Source: Arcobacter siniprincipis (GTDB lineage Bacteria; Campylobacterota; Campylobacteria; Campylobacterales; Arcobacteraceae). Taken from it: a DNA stretch of 64,000 nucleotides. Every line of letters starts with the position of its first letter. The first letter of the stretch is position 1. The notes below the pieces were generated by a model. It saw only the letters and a program-made list of their open reading frames with translations. It was not told the DNA's origin and did no database searches. The stretch lies in the NCBI RefSeq assembly GCF_048571125.1, contig NZ_CP182343.1, positions 2,108,001-2,172,000 on the forward strand, in the 5' to 3' direction. Shown here piece by piece: positions 18,404-27,018 of the stretch. The translations under genes and the position numbers were made by a program.

Positions 18404-19831
18404 CTTTTTTGATTTTTTTAAAATCTTCAAAGAGTTCTTTGCTTTTTCATTATCTGGATCAAGTTCAAGAATCTTTTTGAAGTTTTTTTCTGCTTTTTTT
18501 AAGTCACCTTTTTTATAATAAATAAAACCCAATGACTCATAGCTTTGTAAGATAGAAGCATCTTTATCTATCACCTCTTGCAAAATAGCTTCTGCTTCAT
18601 CATATCTTTCTAAATCACCCAAACAAATAGCAAGATTAAAAGTAGCTGGGAGATAATCACTTTGCACAGCTAAGGCTTTTTTGAAGTGGATAATAGCTTC
18701 TTCCTTTTTATTTTCATTAAAAAAATCATTTCCTTTTTCAAAGTGAGGAGCTGCTTGTTCTAGTTTCGTTTCTGGCATCTTTATTTGCTCACAATCTTCA
18801 GGGGATATCATATAGTTTTCTTTTGATTGTTCACTATCAAAATTTAACATCTCTACTTTTTTATGTGGAAGAACTGTTATAGCAAATACTTCATCAAGTC
18901 CACTTGTAAACTCTACAAATGAGATGATTTGTCCTGTTTTTATATTGACTATCCATACTCCACTGACTCTTTTAGGAAGTTTTGTGATTTCAAGCCCTGA
19001 AAAGGTTGCACTTTCTCTCACCTTTGAAACTCCAATAAATGCAAAATCTCCCACTATATCAAGACCTCTTGTAAAGCCTGGAACTTTTGCTATTTCAATT
19101 ACTTTTTTCTTTTTAAAATCAAAATAACTAATAGTACCTTTTCCTGATTCTAGTAAATAAAGTTTTTTATTGTACCATCTAGGAGAGTGAGGCATAGATA
19201 ATCCCTCATAAAGTATCTTATTTGTTTTTATATCTATAAGTAATCCACCATTTGCTTTATTTGCTCTCCATCCAAGTGGTTCATCTGTTTTCCCTAAAGC
19301 TGTAACATATCGAGGTTCCCCATCTCTTGTACAAAAACCATTTAAGTGGCATTTATCAACAGGTTGTAAAAGTGAGATGAAAGCTGGTTTCCAAATAGGT
19401 TTAAAGCTATTATCAGGTTCTTTGATACAAAGGCAAGAAAATTTTGTATTGATAAAATATAATTCATCTTTACAATACTCCATCTCATGAATATCTATAT
19501 CTCCCGTAAAGTGGATATTTTGTGGCATATAGCACGCATCAAAATTACCTTCAATATTTTGTGCAACACCTGTGTAGTTGCTAAACTGATATATTCCATG
19601 CCCTAAACCAGCAAAGAGCTTTCCATCTTTTTTACACATCCCCATAGGTCTTGGAAACTCTTTATATCGTATATCAAATTGGTCATTTTCTTGACCTATT
19701 ATCATTATTTTATTTGTTTGATAAGTTGAAAGTAAAATAGTTGTGTTAGTTTCTTTAAAAAATTTTACAATATTTTGTGAATAGGTAAAGTCTATTTTTT
19801 GTTGCATATTCTGTTTATCATTGTTATTCAT
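18401..19831 (-). CDS. TIGR03032 family protein with C-terminal TPR repeats
   Basis: A 476-aa protein without a signal peptide. The first about 330 residues match the TIGR03032 (DUF4915-like) pattern, a probable beta-propeller (TTILLSTYQTNKIMIIG, FPRPMGMC, SPRWYNKKLYLLESGKGTI, VPGFTRGLDI). The last about 120 residues are three TPR units (EEAIIHFKKALAVQ, YDEAEAILQEV, GDLKKAEKNFKKILELDPDNEKA). The biochemical function of the family is unknown. It overlaps cysC by 4 nt and is the last gene of the autotransporter operon, so a role in modifying or handling the adhesin is plausible but unproven. Confidence 0.85.
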   Translation of the reverse strand: MNNNDKQNMQQKIDFTYSQNIVKFFKETNTTILLSTYQTNKIMIIGQENDQFDIRYKEFPRPMGMCKKDGKLFAGLGHGIYQFSNYTGVAQNIEGNFDACYMPQNIHFTGDIDIHEMEYCKDELYFINTKFSCLCIKEPDNSFKPIWKPAFISLLQPVDKCHLNGFCTRDGEPRYVTALGKTDEPLGWRANKANGGLLIDIKTNKILYEGLSMPHSPRWYNKKLYLLESGKGTISYFDFKKKKVIEIAKVPGFTRGLDIVGDFAFIGVSKVRESATFSGLEITKLPKRVSGVWIVNIKTGQIISFVEFTSGLDEVFAITVLPHKKVEMLNFDSEQSKENYMISPEDCEQIKMPETKLEQAAPHFEKGNDFFNENKKEEAIIHFKKALAVQSDYLPATFNLAICLGDLERYDEAEAILQEVIDKDASILQSYESLGFIYYKKGDLKKAEKNFKKILELDPDNEKAKNSLKILKKSKK

Positions 19832-20490
19832 TCTTTTAAATCCTTTAAATAATTGAATCTTTTTAAATAGTTAATCACTTCTTCACTGGCTTGTTCTATT
19901 GTTAACTCATTAGTTTTTAAGTGTATCTCTGAATTTATAGGTACTTCATAAGGACTATCTATCCCAGTAAAATCTTTAATCTTTCCCTCTTTAACTTTTT
20001 TATATAATCCCTTAGGATCCCTTTGTTCACATATTTCTAGTGAAGTATCTATAAAAATTTCTATAAATTCATCTTCTTTCACCAACTTTCTTGCCAATTC
20101 TCTATCTCTTTGAAAAGGAGAAATAAATGCAGTAAGTACAATACTTCCACTATCAACAAAAAGTTTTGCAACTTCACTTATTCTTCTAATATTTTCCGTT
20201 CTGTCTTTTTTACTAAAGCCTAAATCTCTATTTAATCCATGTCTTATATTATCACCATCAAGAAGATATGTTTTTATACCCATTTTATAAAGCTTTACTT
20301 CAAGTACATTTGCAATTGTAGATTTACCACTTCCACTAAGTCCAGTAAACCACAATATACATGGCTTTTGAGAAAGTTGTTCAACTCTATCTTCTTTTGT
20401 AATATGACTATCGTACCAGATTATATTATTTGTCATTAATTCTGATTCAAGTTGTTTTAAAGGTTTTATTTTTTGTTCACTATTTTTCAA
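19828..20490 (-). CDS. cysC: Adenylylsulfate (APS) kinase
   Basis: CysC phosphorylates APS to PAPS, the activated sulfate donor. The 220-aa protein has Walker A GLSGSGKST, the DGDNIRHGLNRDLGF motif, the segment TENIRRISEVAKLF and the C-terminal DPKGLYKKVKEGKIKDFTGIDSPYE, all characteristic. The start is TTG at 20488-20490 with AAAGGA about 10 nt upstream; the internal Met19 (MTNNIIWYDSHI) is an alternative nearer the family's usual N-terminus. It overlaps both neighbours (11 and 4 nt), firmly placing it in the adhesin operon rather than with sulfate-assimilation genes. A role in supplying PAPS for sulfation of surface material is inferred. Confidence 0.93.
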   Translation of the reverse strand: MKNSEQKIKPLKQLESELMTNNIIWYDSHITKEDRVEQLSQKPCILWFTGLSGSGKSTIANVLEVKLYKMGIKTYLLDGDNIRHGLNRDLGFSKKDRTENIRRISEVAKLFVDSGSIVLTAFISPFQRDRELARKLVKEDEFIEIFIDTSLEICEQRDPKGLYKKVKEGKIKDFTGIDSPYEVPINSEIHLKTNELTIEQASEEVINYLKRFNYLKDLKE

Positions 20491-21307
20491 GAATACTATC
20501 CTTTAAAAATTCCTTATATGATTTTTCCCAACCTTTTGAATGGCTTGCATCATAAATTTTATATTTTATATTTGTTTTATTATGAAATTTACTTTTATAT
20601 GAGAAAAAAATCTCTTTAGGGATTATCCTATCATTTTTTCCTATGAGATGATACTGCTTTATATTCTCAAGTTTTGAAGTATAATCAATGGGATTTAATG
20701 AACCATTAAGTGGATAAATATTATGAATATCCACCCATTTTGTAGGATTTAAATTCCCAGCTATTGTGATAAGTTTATTTATATCATCTCGTTTTGTAGC
20801 TATAAGTGTAACTATAGCTCCGCCACCAGAATATCCAATAAGTGTAAAAGAAGTATTATCATATTTTAATTTGACATTATTAAGTACTTCATCATAACTT
20901 TGTATTACTATGTTACTAAACCTATGACTTGTCCAGTATTTATTATCACAATTTTTTTTACTAAGATATTGGCAAGGACGAGCAAGATATATTTTGCAAG
21001 AAGAATTATCCATATTCATCAGTTTTAGTCCAAGAGGATTTATAGGTGTTGGATTTTTAGAAATTCTATTTCTACTTATCCAAGCTAAGCCATCCCCTTC
21101 TATGTAGACTTTTATATTTTTGCACTCTTTAATATTTGTTTGTAATGAAAAAATATCAAATTCTTTTGTATTATATATTTTTTCTTTCAGATTATATTTA
21201 TTTCCAAGAGATAAAGCAGTTGCTTTTCTCTCTTGAGGTGTTGGTACATTTTGTGAGCAACCTACGATAAAAAAAGTTAAAAAAAATAGATATGTAAAAA
21301 GTTTCAT
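20480..21307 (-). CDS. Lipoprotein with alpha/beta-hydrolase domain
   Basis: A 275-aa protein with a signal peptide and lipobox (FFIVGC, Cys17), so it is probably anchored to a membrane on the periplasmic side. The hydrolase nucleophile elbow is GYSGGG, the likely acid is the Asp in LIGKNDRIIP, and the His is in DASHSKGW. The substrate is unknown. It lies 24 nt after the autotransporter stop and overlaps cysC by 11 nt. The family looks like predicted alpha/beta-hydrolase lipoproteins of Gram-negatives, not a known named enzyme. Confidence 0.75.
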   Translation of the reverse strand: MKLFTYLFFLTFFIVGCSQNVPTPQERKATALSLGNKYNLKEKIYNTKEFDIFSLQTNIKECKNIKVYIEGDGLAWISRNRISKNPTPINPLGLKLMNMDNSSCKIYLARPCQYLSKKNCDNKYWTSHRFSNIVIQSYDEVLNNVKLKYDNTSFTLIGYSGGGAIVTLIATKRDDINKLITIAGNLNPTKWVDIHNIYPLNGSLNPIDYTSKLENIKQYHLIGKNDRIIPKEIFFSYKSKFHNKTNIKYKIYDASHSKGWEKSYKEFLKDSILEK

Positions 21308-21331
21308 AATATATTATAGTCTAAATCCATT

Positions 21332-23719
21332 TTAAAACTTCAATACATACTTTGCTGAAAAGGTATTGTTTGTAAAATCACTTCCTTGACCTTGCCGATT
21401 GTAAGAAAAGTTAATATTTGAAGTGTCATTGATATCCATTTCATATCCAACTCCTAAGTCATAAGACCATCTTCCATTATCTATTCCTGTTGTATCAAAG
21501 CTTACTCCTGTTGCACCTTGATAAGATGCTGTTACACTTTGTTGTCTATCATGTAAATTATATCCAATATTTACACTTCCAACTATTCTTGAATCATTAT
21601 TAAGTTTATAATTTGCAAGAGTTCCTACTCCTAAAAGTAGTTCAGTAGAGGTAAACTTTTTAATAGCAAGATTTAAAGCACCTGCTCCTGTTTCACTATA
21701 TGATGGATTTGTAAAGTGTCTATAAGTTGTGCTTATCATTGGTTGTAAAAGCAAGTCATCATTGATTTTATAATCTCTTACTAGTTTTAAATCTAGTGAT
21801 GCTGTTTTTGATGTATATTTAGATCTTGCAGTATCTCCTGTAAAAATACTTCTCTCACCATTCGTTTTTTGCCAAGAATAACCCACTTGATAAAGAAGAT
21901 TTGTTTTTTCATCTAGTACAGGTACATTTCCATATACCAGTGTTGTAAATACATCTAAATCAGATTTTTGAGAAACATTATTCACATCGACATTAGCATT
22001 AGTATAAAAAAATCCAAATCCAAGTGTTTGGTTTGGTTTATATTCTCCATCTATACCCACACCTATACCATGTGCTTTTAAATCAAATCCATTTAATCCA
22101 TCTTTATCATTTTGAGAACCAAATGACCCAAATGGTTTTATCCAAACAGATTTTTGGCTAAACATTTCATCCCCTGAATTTAATCCACCCATAGTGATAT
22201 TTTGCCTTTGGTCTACGATACCTGTTATTGTATTTGATATTTGTCCTACTGCACCTACGGTTGAACCTGCATTTTGTGGTGTAGTTGACTCTACTGCGTT
22301 GGCTACTTCTTTGTTTGTTGAAAGTTTATTAAGTGCTGTAAACACTTGTGACATTGCTGTATTTGTACCTGCATTTTGAATAGTTTGTAAGGCAGATGCT
22401 GCTGCTTTTGTTGTACTATTTCCTCCTCCTGTTGATGTTGCATTAAGAAGTGTTGTTCCTTCAACTACATTTAAATCTAGCGTTTCTCCATCTTTTACAT
22501 ATTCAAAATTTAAAAGAGCTGAATTATCTGTAACATTTAGTGTACCATCTAGTGTTAAACTATTGGATGCAGTTACAATATCATCAAGCTTTTGTCCTAT
22601 CAATAGTTCACTATTTGTAGAAGAACTCAATACATTGACATCTATTGTACTTCCATCTTCAAAGGTTGCATCGTCTGTAGTTAACTGAGAATAAGTTGTT
22701 GTTGAACCATCTGTGAAAAGACCTATTTGTAGTTTTCCTGTTTGTGTTTGAGTAAAGTCACTTATCTTAGCACTGTCAGTTCCTGTTGCATTATATGGCA
22801 AAGAGATAAGACCTTTATTTGTAAACTTTAGACCTTCTATTTGTATATTTCCATAGAGTTTTCCACTAGTATCATTAAGAGCAGTTGATGTAGAAGTACT
22901 ATCGAATAAAGATAAAGAATATGCGTTAGCATCTGCTTTACCGTTTATTGTTGCCATGATGGTTCCAGAATTTATGATAGAACTTTCATATTTACTATCA
23001 CTTTCAATACCAACATTCCTACTAGAAGTATCGACTGTTATACTTCCAGTATTTTCGATGCTACCATGATAGTTATTCGTATTATAAATACCTGCTGCAT
23101 ATGTACCAGTTGCCGTGATAGTTCCAGAATTTACGATGTTACCATAATAGTTATCCATATTAGAAATACCTGATGCATATTTACCAGTTGCCGTGATAGT
23201 TCCAGAATTTACGATGCTACCATAATTGTTATCCATATTAAAAATACCTGATGCATGTTTACCAGTTGCCGTGATAGTTCCAGAATTTTCGATGGTATCA
23301 CTATTCTCATTAGTGTAAATACCCATAGCATCTCCATTTCTTGATTTAGAGGTAATTCGTCCAGAGTTTAAGATATTACCTTCATTTAATCCATCTACCT
23401 GAATAGCTGTAACATTAAGGTCTCTTTCTATCTCTATTATTCCTGCATTAGATATAAAGTGTTCTTCATTTATCTGCCCGCTATCATTTGCTATAACTGC
23501 AAACTCTGTGTCATCTACAATTGTAATAGACCCAGTGGAGGTTATATCTATATCTGTAGTTGATAAGTCATGCGACTGTGTTGTTGTAACAGCAGTAGAT
23601 ATTGTTGCAGCATCACTTAGGCTAATTACACTCCCTAACAATAAAGCACTTACTACTAGGCTTACTTTTCCACCTTTTAAAATTCTAAATCTTGATTTAT
23701 AATCAATACTATTTTTCAT
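21332..23719 (-). CDS. Type Va autotransporter adhesin
   Basis: A 795-aa outer-membrane protein. It has an ESPR signal (SRFRILKGGKVSLVVSALL), a beta-helix-like passenger with repeats of the type NSGTITATGKYASGI (26-residue period, about 120-230), a low-complexity hinge, and a C-terminal autotransporter barrel from about 520 (VWIKPFGSFGSQNDKDG) ending NTFSAKYVLKF. RBS AAGGAAGAG lies before the ATG. It heads an operon with the hydrolase lipoprotein, cysC and the TIGR03032 gene, driven by a promoter with the shared regulator box. The signal peptide closely matches those of the TpsA proteins although the passenger is of another class. Confidence 0.92.
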   Translation of the reverse strand: MKNSIDYKSRFRILKGGKVSLVVSALLLGSVISLSDAATISTAVTTTQSHDLSTTDIDITSTGSITIVDDTEFAVIANDSGQINEEHFISNAGIIEIERDLNVTAIQVDGLNEGNILNSGRITSKSRNGDAMGIYTNENSDTIENSGTITATGKHASGIFNMDNNYGSIVNSGTITATGKYASGISNMDNYYGNIVNSGTITATGTYAAGIYNTNNYHGSIENTGSITVDTSSRNVGIESDSKYESSIINSGTIMATINGKADANAYSLSLFDSTSTSTALNDTSGKLYGNIQIEGLKFTNKGLISLPYNATGTDSAKISDFTQTQTGKLQIGLFTDGSTTTYSQLTTDDATFEDGSTIDVNVLSSSTNSELLIGQKLDDIVTASNSLTLDGTLNVTDNSALLNFEYVKDGETLDLNVVEGTTLLNATSTGGGNSTTKAAASALQTIQNAGTNTAMSQVFTALNKLSTNKEVANAVESTTPQNAGSTVGAVGQISNTITGIVDQRQNITMGGLNSGDEMFSQKSVWIKPFGSFGSQNDKDGLNGFDLKAHGIGVGIDGEYKPNQTLGFGFFYTNANVDVNNVSQKSDLDVFTTLVYGNVPVLDEKTNLLYQVGYSWQKTNGERSIFTGDTARSKYTSKTASLDLKLVRDYKINDDLLLQPMISTTYRHFTNPSYSETGAGALNLAIKKFTSTELLLGVGTLANYKLNNDSRIVGSVNIGYNLHDRQQSVTASYQGATGVSFDTTGIDNGRWSYDLGVGYEMDINDTSNINFSYNRQGQGSDFTNNTFSAKYVLKF
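23105..23293 (-). repeat. 78-bp tandem repeats in the autotransporter passenger
   Basis: Units begin at 23105, 23183 and 23261 with an exact 78-bp period and near-identical sequence (26 codons), so they are in frame. More divergent units flank them. Such repeats can change copy number by slippage without breaking the frame. Confidence 0.8.
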
Positions 23720-23736
23720 AACTCTTCCTTAAATAC

Positions 23737-23754
23737 GGAGAAGATATCTTCTCC
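23737..23754 (-). promoter_or_regulatory. 5'-leader hairpin of the autotransporter operon
   Basis: A perfect 18-bp palindrome, GGAGAAGATATCTTCTCC, lies between the predicted start of transcription and the AAGGAAGAG ribosome binding site. It is equivalent in place to the hairpins of the tpsA leaders but unrelated in sequence. Confidence 0.5.
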
Positions 23755-23772
23755 TTTTTCTTTTATTCAAGT

Positions 23773-23804
23773 ATTATATTTAGCTTGCGTTACTTTCACT
23801 GTTA
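23773..23804 (-). promoter_or_regulatory. Autotransporter-operon promoter with shared box
   Basis: On the minus strand the half-sites are TAACA (23804-23800) and TAACG (23792-23788), 12 bp apart. Nine nt follow, then TATAAT (23778-23773). The far half-site has one change from the other copies, and the inner spacer also differs, so this copy is older or independently kept. Confidence 0.65.
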
Positions 23805-23819
23805 CTTTTTTATATAAAA

Positions 23820-26800
23820 TTAACTTTCTTTCTTTTTATCATTATCATCATTGTTATTATTCTCTAAATTAAACTCTTGTTTACTTCCATAAGGAAGATT
23901 TATCCCACCATTTAGTACTTTCATTACAATTCCGGGGATAAGGGCAAGTTCATTAGTATCTAGTTGTTGTAAGATTGTTTTTATATCTATTCCACTTTTG
24001 AGTAAAGTATCTATATCTTTATTTGTTAGTACTGTTTTATTTACTATAGTTGAAACTATCGTACTTAAATCAGGTGTTGTTTGAACAACAGGGATATCAC
24101 CAATTTGAACACTATTATTAGCTGAATATGCTAAAAGTGATGGAAGTTCATAGTTACTAGCTAGTCCACCATTTTCTCCATCTTGTAAAGTTATCTCTTT
24201 TATAAAGTTATCTGCTATTGGATTACTTGAATTAGCTTTTGCTTGTGTATATTCTAATGTCTCAGCTCCTACAAGATTTCCAAAGTTTACAAAGCCTGTT
24301 AGGTCATCTGTTCCATCATAATCTTTTTTTGCTTCTAAGGTTAAGGCTCTTTTATTGATATCTAAACTTCCATCTACAAAAGTTAAATTGTAGTTTTCAT
24401 CTGTACCACTTAGGTTTGTATTATATGTACCTGCATTTTTACCACTTACACTATCTCCTGTAACTCCATCAAGTACAGCAACAGTTTCTCCACCTACTAA
24501 ACCACTTGCAGTAAATCCACTAGTATTTTGTACAGTTCCATTATAAGTGGTAGTATTTGAGTTTGCAGTTACTGTGATATCTTTTTTATTTGTAGTTAAA
24601 GTACCTGTATCATAGTTTATGATATAGCCTTGTTGAGAAGAGTATAAACCATCTACATTTATTGTAGCTGTTCCTGCATTTTTCAAATCACCTGTTGTTG
24701 TAAAATTAGGAGTACCTAAAACAAGTGAGGTATCAACCTCTTTTGAATAGTTTAACTTATCAAAAGAAGGAGTATATACCTCGCCATTATAATCTCTTGT
24801 AGCACCTGCATTTACAGTCACTTCTGTCATAAAAGCTCTTAAAAGTGGTCTTGTATGACCTTCATAGATTATCCAATCATTTGTAAAATCAAAGCCTGCA
24901 TAAGTTGCTTCATCGAAAGCATTTTTCGTATTTGTTGAGCTATAGATTCCTGTAGCCCCAGCTGAACTTCCATATCCCACTCCGCTTGTTTGTCCTGTGG
25001 TATCTATATCCCAGTATGAGTTTGTGATGGTTGAAGTATCATTGTATCCAACTAATCCCCCAACTTTATCATTTCCACTTACAGCTCCTGTAGCATAAGA
25101 GTTTGTGATGGTAGAAGAATCATCCCCTCCAACCAATCCCCCAACAAAAGAATTTCCACTTATATATGCTGTAGCATAAGAGTTTGTGATGATTGAGGCA
25201 TAATTTATTCCAACTAATCCTCCAACTCTAGTATCTGCACTTACCTTTCCTGTAACATATGAGTTTGTGATGGTAGAAGATTCATTCCATCCAACTAATC
25301 CTCCAACATAATCCCTTCCTGTAATATCTACATTAATAAGTCCTACATTTGATATTGTTCCTTTATTAGCTCCATAAGCTCCCGTATAACCAAATAATCC
25401 TACATAATCTTCACTACCTCTATTGATAAACAAGCCATCTATAACATAACCTTTACCGTCAAAGATTCCTGTAAATCTTGTATCTATATTACCTGTAGAG
25501 TTATCTCCTATTTGTTTAAATCCAGCTCCACTATTCCAAGTAGTAGTATCACTTGCATCTATGTTTGAACCTAATTCATATCTACCATTTAAAGCTTGAG
25601 TTATCCATTGGAGTTGATTGATATTATTTATGATTACTTTTCCCGTAGTTGGGTCAAACTTTATTGCTGCATTTCTATTAACTGCATTAAAGTAAACTCC
25701 ACCATTAGTGTTGTTAGTATTTTCAATAATAGCATTTACATATATCTCATTACCTGCAGTTAAAGTAAGCTTTGTAGCTTCACCCCAAGTGATATCTTCA
25801 TTTACAGTAATATCATTATCGGCTTTTAGTTCTATATCTGTTGTAGCTAAGTTAGACTCTATAGCAGTTGCACTTACACTAGCTCCTGTTATATCACTTC
25901 CACCTGTTGATTCTATAACAATATCTGTAGGATCTAGTAGCCATTTAGAAGCTTCTACTAAAGTTGTAGAAGCTACACTTAGCTCTTTTCCTGAAGTCTC
26001 TACAAACCCACCTTTAGCTTTTATAGTTCCAGCTATATTTGCAGTTCCTCCATGGGCATATAGTTCCACATGTCCGTTTATTCCATCTAGTGAGTTTGCT
26101 TCTATGATCCCTGTATTATTTACTACACCTCTTAGTAGTTCATCTACTGCATGAGTAGTAAGATATACTTCTCCACCATCTGCAAGAATAGTTCCTGAAT
26201 TTTCTACTAAGGCATCTAAAGTTCCTTTATCTATAGATAAGTCTATTAAAGAGTTACCATTTAGATTTATTGTATATTCATCAGCTGATGTGAGTTGTAC
26301 TCTTCCTTTTACTGCTTCTATAGTTCCACTATTTTTAGCTTCATTAGAAGCAAAGATTACATAACCATTATTTTTAACTTTTATAGTACCTTGGTTGATA
26401 ACAGATTCTATAGAACCTCCTGTAAAACTATAGTTACCTTTTTGAAAGTTAGTATCTGAGATATCTTTAGTTGTAGCTAAAAGTCCACTTGTATTGATAC
26501 TTGCATTTTTACCAAAGAGTACACCATTTGAGTTTAATATCCAAACTTGACCATTGGCATTAAGTGCACCATCTATAATACTTCTTTCATTTCCTATTAC
26601 TCTATTGAGAGTTATACTATTTACATTTGGTTGATTGAAGTTTACTGTTTCATGGGAAGCTATATTAAACTTATTCCAATTTATACTAGCTTTGGAGGTG
26701 GATTGATTTATATTTGTTGTATTTCCATTTTGAGAAATAGTAGCAGTTCCACTTGTTACAACTCCACCACTAGGAGCTGCAAAGCTTAGAGTTACACCTC

Positions 26801-26882
26801 CTAATAAAGCGCTTACTACTAAGCTTATCTTTCCACCTTTTAGGATTCTAAAACGGGAACTATAATTTACATTTGCTTTCAT
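23820..26882 (-). CDS. TpsA exoprotein 2: shorter FHA-type adhesin paralog
   Basis: A 1020-aa paralog of TpsA1. Residues 1-463 (ESPR, TPS domain and following region) are identical. It then has only 4 GLUG-type repeats against 13 in TpsA1, then related MBG/YDG repeats and a similar end (TILQQLDTNELALIPGIV, LPYGSKQEFNL) with a longer acidic/lysine tail (NNNNDDNDKKKES). It has no TpsB of its own, so with an identical TPS domain it presumably uses the one at 12394-14061. Both ends are conserved while the middle differs, a pattern expected from recombination between copies. Confidence 0.92.
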   Translation of the reverse strand: MKANVNYSSRFRILKGGKISLVVSALLGGVTLSFAAPSGGVVTSGTATISQNGNTTNINQSTSKASINWNKFNIASHETVNFNQPNVNSITLNRVIGNERSIIDGALNANGQVWILNSNGVLFGKNASINTSGLLATTKDISDTNFQKGNYSFTGGSIESVINQGTIKVKNNGYVIFASNEAKNSGTIEAVKGRVQLTSADEYTINLNGNSLIDLSIDKGTLDALVENSGTILADGGEVYLTTHAVDELLRGVVNNTGIIEANSLDGINGHVELYAHGGTANIAGTIKAKGGFVETSGKELSVASTTLVEASKWLLDPTDIVIESTGGSDITGASVSATAIESNLATTDIELKADNDITVNEDITWGEATKLTLTAGNEIYVNAIIENTNNTNGGVYFNAVNRNAAIKFDPTTGKVIINNINQLQWITQALNGRYELGSNIDASDTTTWNSGAGFKQIGDNSTGNIDTRFTGIFDGKGYVIDGLFINRGSEDYVGLFGYTGAYGANKGTISNVGLINVDITGRDYVGGLVGWNESSTITNSYVTGKVSADTRVGGLVGINYASIITNSYATAYISGNSFVGGLVGGDDSSTITNSYATGAVSGNDKVGGLVGYNDTSTITNSYWDIDTTGQTSGVGYGSSAGATGIYSSTNTKNAFDEATYAGFDFTNDWIIYEGHTRPLLRAFMTEVTVNAGATRDYNGEVYTPSFDKLNYSKEVDTSLVLGTPNFTTTGDLKNAGTATINVDGLYSSQQGYIINYDTGTLTTNKKDITVTANSNTTTYNGTVQNTSGFTASGLVGGETVAVLDGVTGDSVSGKNAGTYNTNLSGTDENYNLTFVDGSLDINKRALTLEAKKDYDGTDDLTGFVNFGNLVGAETLEYTQAKANSSNPIADNFIKEITLQDGENGGLASNYELPSLLAYSANNSVQIGDIPVVQTTPDLSTIVSTIVNKTVLTNKDIDTLLKSGIDIKTILQQLDTNELALIPGIVMKVLNGGINLPYGSKQEFNLENNNNDDNDKKKES

Positions 26883-26911
26883 AATATTGTCCTTGTATAA
26901 AGAAAAGAGAA
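25494..26911 (-). repeat. Long direct repeat copy 2 (5' part of tpsA2 and leader)
   Basis: This is the partner of 16929-18346 at a constant offset of 8565 bp. It covers the same coding segment, start codon, ribosome binding site and part of the leader. Confidence 0.9.
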
Positions 26912-26936
26912 ATCTCTTCTTTTTTTATATACAAGT

Positions 26937-26968
26937 ATTATATTTAGCTATCGTTATATTCACCGTTA
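26937..26968 (-). promoter_or_regulatory. tpsA2 promoter with shared TAACG-N7-TAACG box
   Basis: Half-sites TAACG lie at 26968-26964 and 26956-26952 on the minus strand with the -10 TATAAT at 26942-26937, separated by 9 nt. The leader has an AAGAGA/TCTCTT hairpin at 26905-26918. Confidence 0.7.
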
Positions 26969-26983
26969 CTTTTTTATATAAAA

Positions 26984-27012
26984 TTAACTTTTTTTCTTTT
27001 TATCATTATCAT
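26984..27012 (-). pseudogene. Remnant of a tpsA2-like 3' end
   Basis: Between the tpsA2 promoter and the next gene upstream, the minus strand still reads DNDKKKKS-stop in the register of the tpsA2 C-terminus (DNDKKKES-stop at 23820). One base differs over about 28 nt, followed by the same TTTTATATAAAAAAGTAAC. A former tpsA-type gene ended here before the 27019-28332 gene took its place. Confidence 0.65.
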
Positions 27013-27018
27013 AAAAAT

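Noticed and set aside
23820..26882. TpsA2 as a pseudogene
   Set aside because: The frame is intact from ESPR to a normal C-terminus, and it has its own promoter and RBS.
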